Positions 60,842 to 64,000 of a stretch of 64,000 bases of DNA are shown here, piece after piece. The translations under genes were made by a program, and so were the position numbers. A model generated the notes under the pieces. It did not search any database. It was given only the letters and a program-made list of their open reading frames with translations, and was not told where the DNA came from. Every line of letters starts with the position of its first letter. Position 1 is the stretch's first letter. The stretch comes from Siphonodentalium dalli. Lineage: Eukaryota; Mollusca; Scaphopoda; Gadilida; Siphonodentaliidae. The stretch is from the NCBI GenBank assembly GCA_032622095.1, contig CP136065.1:97597343-97661342 (forward strand). The letters run 5' to 3'.

Positions 60842-61211
60842 CAAGCCTGCAAATAGTGTGTCTGTCATTTGCAGAATAAGGTCCCCAGAGGGTGAATTTA
60901 TCAGGCTAGCATCACCAAATTCACCCTCTGGAGACTCATTCTGCTTAGGCCTCATCTTCTGAGAAGTATCTATAGTCTTAAATTAACATTATTTTAAGTT
61001 AATTTTTCCCCTCTGTGAGGGTGAACATCACCAACTTCAACTGGGGAAATTCAGTCTGATCCAAGGTCTCCCATAACAGTTGAGGCCTAAGCAGAATGAG
61101 GTCCCCAGAGGGTCAATTTGGTGATGCTAGCCTTCCTTGTGGGATAGCATCACAAAATTCAACCTCTGTGGACCTCATTCTTGCATAACAGACACACTAT
61201 TTGCAGGCTTG
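60842..61211. mobile_element. Mutator-like MITE, third copy
   Basis: CAAGCCTGCAAATAGTGTGT...TTTGCAGGCTTG. The flanks GATTTGAC and GATTTGTGAC are similar, as expected for a decayed duplication. Confidence 0.7.
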
Positions 61212-61867
61212 GATTTGTGACCTTTAAGGAAACCCAGAAATAAGCATCAACTTATTGTAATTCTCATGATTCTATGAACACCGACCAAATTAGTCTATGA
61301 AATATTTCTAAATCCTGACAAGCACATATGACACAGTTTTCATACCTGGCATCTGACCGTCCTTAGGATACAAAAACATGGAGAGATATTTAAAATGGAG
61401 GCTATTATGTCTTGCTTTCCTGAGTCTCAAAATAATGGATGCAATTTTATCATTTGTCTGAACTCCACAGAGATTAAAAAATGTGTTTATATTAAGTTAG
61501 GGTTCTCATTCTTTTTTTCCAAACTAATTCAAGTACTATTTAAGTACTTTTCAAGGTCTGCAGTCTTAATCTTCAAGGACGATTACATATTTTTTGGCAG
61601 CGGAATGTGGGTTTATAGGAATAAGCTTGTCCGAGCTTGTATTCTACATTTTTCTGTCAATTTTTTAAAAACTTGGCACAGATATTTAGTACCTTGGGAA
61701 TCTGTGCACCTGCGAATATGAGCTCAATCTGAATTTTTTAGTAGAGTTATCACCCTTTTTCGAATTAGAATTTTTTCACGACATGCATCATTTTGTCCGA
61801 GCTTGTATTCCTTTTTTGTTTTGAAAAATAAATGTGGTAATATGGCTACCCTTAATGAAGCCTTATA

Positions 61868-61932
61868 TACAGTAATGCCCTAAATAATCAACTCCTTAAC
61901 CACAGGAGTCGATTATTTAGGGCATTACTGTA
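61868..61932. mobile_element. Mariner-type MITE reduced to its tips (65 bp)
   Basis: TACAGTAATGCCC...CTTAACCACAGG joined to GAGTCGATTA...TTACTGTA. Confidence 0.9.
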
Positions 61933-62869
61933 TTTGCATTGAGGGGGTATCGTTAGTCTCCCACCTCTAGTTTCTCATAGCTTTGAATACTAAGAGAACT
62001 CAATCGATAATTATCAAATAATTAAAAAATACAATCACTGACAGATATGCTTGTTCAAAATGTTCAATTTAACTATATTCAAGCACTTTGAAGGGTAAGA
62101 TGTTATATTTAAGCACTGTTCAAGGAGTAAAATATATTCAAGCACTTTTTAAGAAAGGTCCTGATATTTTAGCACTTGTCAGTGACCCCACTGTTATGAC
62201 ATCAGATATATCATATGGGAATGATATTGTTATTGATTACTGATGTCAATTTGATATGCACCAGACCTTGTATATAAATGAAGACAATTTCTATACTGTT
62301 CAATACAATGGTCTTCATTAAGCACCTAAATAAAAGTCTAGACAAACTACAATGTTAGGCCGCACAAAGTTAATTATCTGTTTCTCAGACAATACGGGCC
62401 CCATATAAAAATGGTGCCATTTGCATTCATCATAATTCTGGAATTGGAAACGGAACGTCTGGAAAAGGCATATTGCGTTGTCTTAACATGAAACTATTAA
62501 AAACACTTCAAGCACTATGTTCTCTTTGTTTTAGTCATCAAAACTAAATAGTACACAATCGTTTCATAGCGCAGAGAGCTCTAGAATTTCTATATCATCC
62601 ATAGATGTATTTCTTATGGGAGCATTGAATAAAAGTTGAATAAAAATTTGAAACAGCAACTTCTCAAATATAAGAAACAAAACACATATTTTCAGCGCTC
62701 TATCAGCAAATTTGTTCGGAAATCTTCTGCGTAGTTATGTTTTAGATGCCTCTTACCAAATTATGTATACATAATTTTGGGGCTCGAATGAGCCTTGTCT
62801 GTTTAATTTTGCTGGCCTTATGTTCTATGAAAATATAACTGGTAGTGATTGTGTTATTGGAAGAGATAT

Positions 62870-63005
62870 AGAGGGTAATCATTTGATTGAACTGGTGACG
62901 TGAAATAATTCATGATAGGCAGGGATGTTGCACTCGAGTGTACAAAATAGTCCCTGCTTCATATGAATTATTTCAATTCACCAGTTCATTCAAGTGATTA
63001 TTCTG
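62870..63005. repeat. Imperfect foldback
   Basis: TAATCATTTGATTGAACTGG and GGCAGGGA are mirrored by TCCCTGC and CCAGTTCATTCAAGTGATTA around a CACTCGAGTG centre. Confidence 0.7.
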
Positions 63006-63509
63006 TTCGTTATATTCCACTATAAACATCTGATTTACCAGAAATTTGAATAATACCACCATTATACCCATGATGCATACATTTCGATAGCGCGTATGAA
63101 AACATAACACATTAGGTAAAGTGATATAATTCACTAGTGAATTTTATCATTTATAATCACATGAGAAATCAAGGTAAATCACACATTGGAATGTAATACA
63201 AAAGAATAAAACTGCTAAGCTTGCAGTCCATTTTCATCAGTCTGCACTTGCAAAGTGAATGTTGTCCACTGCAACATGAAGAGTATCTTATAGGCTAGAG
63301 GAGACTCAGTTTATCAAGATTAGGCATAAAGTCATTTTGTGCAGGGGCACCGGAGCAAGAGGCAATAGCGCTTCCTGCCCTCCACCAAGGGGCCATGTGC
63401 CCTTTCAATGATAGAGTGGGAAGAAATACCTTATATATCGGCTAAACCATTCTTAGCATTATTATACTAGTATAGTCCAAAGAGAAAAATATATTGATTT
63501 ATATATATA

Positions 63510-63726
63510 TACAGTAATGCTCTAAGTAATCGACTTCTTAACCACAGCAGAATTATGGGTAACTTTTCAGGATTTAGTCGGAAATATGGTTTGTTGCCAT
63601 TCATCGGAAAGCTCTTCCCGAGAGCTTTCAGATGAATGGCAACAAGCCATATTTCCGACTAAATCCTGAAAAGTTACCCATAATTCTGCTGTGGTTAAGA
63701 AGTCGATTACTTAGAGCATTACTGTA
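63510..63726. mobile_element. Mariner-type MITE, full palindrome (217 bp)
   Basis: Same length and ends as 56351-56567, with arms meeting at CTCTTCCCGAGAG. It lies about 260 bp before the third M1 exon start. Confidence 0.92.
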
Positions 63727-63987
63727 GTAGCTTAATATGCTTCTGGTACCCCTGATTGTGTGGCTAATCATGGAGTTCAGACAAATGATACCAGTAGCGG
63801 TGAAAAGGCATGTATTTTATTTGACTTTCATTCACAAAATTTCTATCAATGTTCTGCACAGTTAGGTCATGTTACAGATTCAAGACACATTGAACATTTT
63901 CCTGCATGATTCAGTTTAAAGTGATTGTTCATTGGTATTTTTAAATGGGATTTTTAGCTACTGTAGTTGTATCTTCTGGCCTTTCAG

Positions 63988-64000
63988 AACCCTATGACTA
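63988..64000 (+). CDS. GRIN2: Start of a probable third M1 exon (I-c), cut by window end
   Basis: CTTCTGGCCTTTCAG is followed by AACCCTATGACTA. With the G left by exon H this reads E-P-Y-D, in the same phase and nearly the same start as versions 1 and 2 (E-P-F-D). Vertebrate GluN2 proteins also have EPY or EPF here. The alternative is that it is the ordinary next exon after M1. The 13 visible bases cannot settle it. Confidence 0.6.

Larger units (their letters stand above)
25187..64000 (+). other. GRIN2: NMDA receptor GluN2-class gene (partial; 5' and 3' ends not in window)
   Basis: Eight consecutive exons plus duplicated M1 exons give about 495 residues of a glutamate-gated cation channel subunit: later amino-terminal domain, S1 half of the ligand-binding domain, pre-M1 and M1. 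Every junction has GT-AG sites and compatible phase (0, 2, 2, 1, 2, 0, 2, 0, 1, 1). GluN2 rather than GluN1 is indicated by the E-T-G-I block, the SPTAFLEPFD pre-M1 motif, and the Cys pattern of two single Cys in exon 6 followed by a CC pair in exon 7. In animals GluN2 pairs with GluN1 at synapses as the glutamate-binding subunit. Upstream exons could not be identified in the window; M2 onward lies to the right. Confidence 0.92.

Noticed and set aside
1-64000. CRISPR arrays, rRNA or tRNA genes, bacterial operons
   Set aside because: No regularly spaced repeat-spacer pattern, no rRNA or cloverleaf sequence recognised, and gene structure is eukaryotic.

Overview
The window looks like invertebrate animal nuclear DNA, most likely from a lophotrochozoan such as a mollusc. 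It is AT-rich, its one clear host gene is split into short exons with GT-AG splice sites separated by kilobase-scale introns, and almost everything else is transposon-derived. The species call is inference: no rRNA, tRNA or mitochondrial marker was seen.

Positions 1-7925 are a large, nearly palindromic inverted repeat. Each arm carries an inward-facing copy of a gene for a C2H2 zinc-finger / Gln-His-rich / P-loop ATPase protein of the packaging-ATPase type found in Polinton- and adintovirus-like elements. The left copy (1299-2394, +) has a 5-nt deletion and is cut off at the arm boundary. The right copy (6432-4028, -) is interrupted by a 592-bp TTAA-flanked MITE and by an in-frame amber codon inside a second zinc finger. 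A third, older copy of part of the arm forms a palindrome at 2396-2642.

Positions 7925-25186 hold transposon and gene wreckage. A degenerate minus-strand copy of a multicopy invertebrate gene lies at 9877-13541, itself hit by a 1.3-kb element with a TTA target duplication and by a LINE tail. There are two broken LINE 3' ends (17600-18588 and 21370-21860), a 17391-20280 composite with a long tandem array, and a 1.3-kb element with G-run ends and a GTCAA duplication (22626-23923).

From 25187 to the right edge runs a plus-strand gene for an NMDA-type ionotropic glutamate receptor of the GluN2 (NMDAR2) class. Eight consecutive exons, all with matching splice phases, encode the later amino-terminal domain and the S1 half of the ligand-binding domain. 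They are followed by two tandem 123-nt versions of the exon encoding the pre-M1 linker and M1 (57321-57443 and 57777-57899). A third exon start with the same phase and a near-identical beginning lies at 63988, cut by the window end. This looks like a cluster of mutually exclusive pore exons and is the most interesting host-gene feature. M2, M3, S2, M4 and the tail, and the 5' exons, are outside the window or not recognised.

The receptor introns are filled with repeats: a head-to-tail trio of Helitron-like units (26843-28104), ten copies of a palindromic Tc1/mariner-type MITE, eight copies of a TTAA-flanked palindromic MITE, Mutator-like and Harbinger-like MITEs, a 3.1-kb long-inverted-repeat element (40391-43524) and minisatellites. 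Several lie within a few tens of bases of receptor splice sites.
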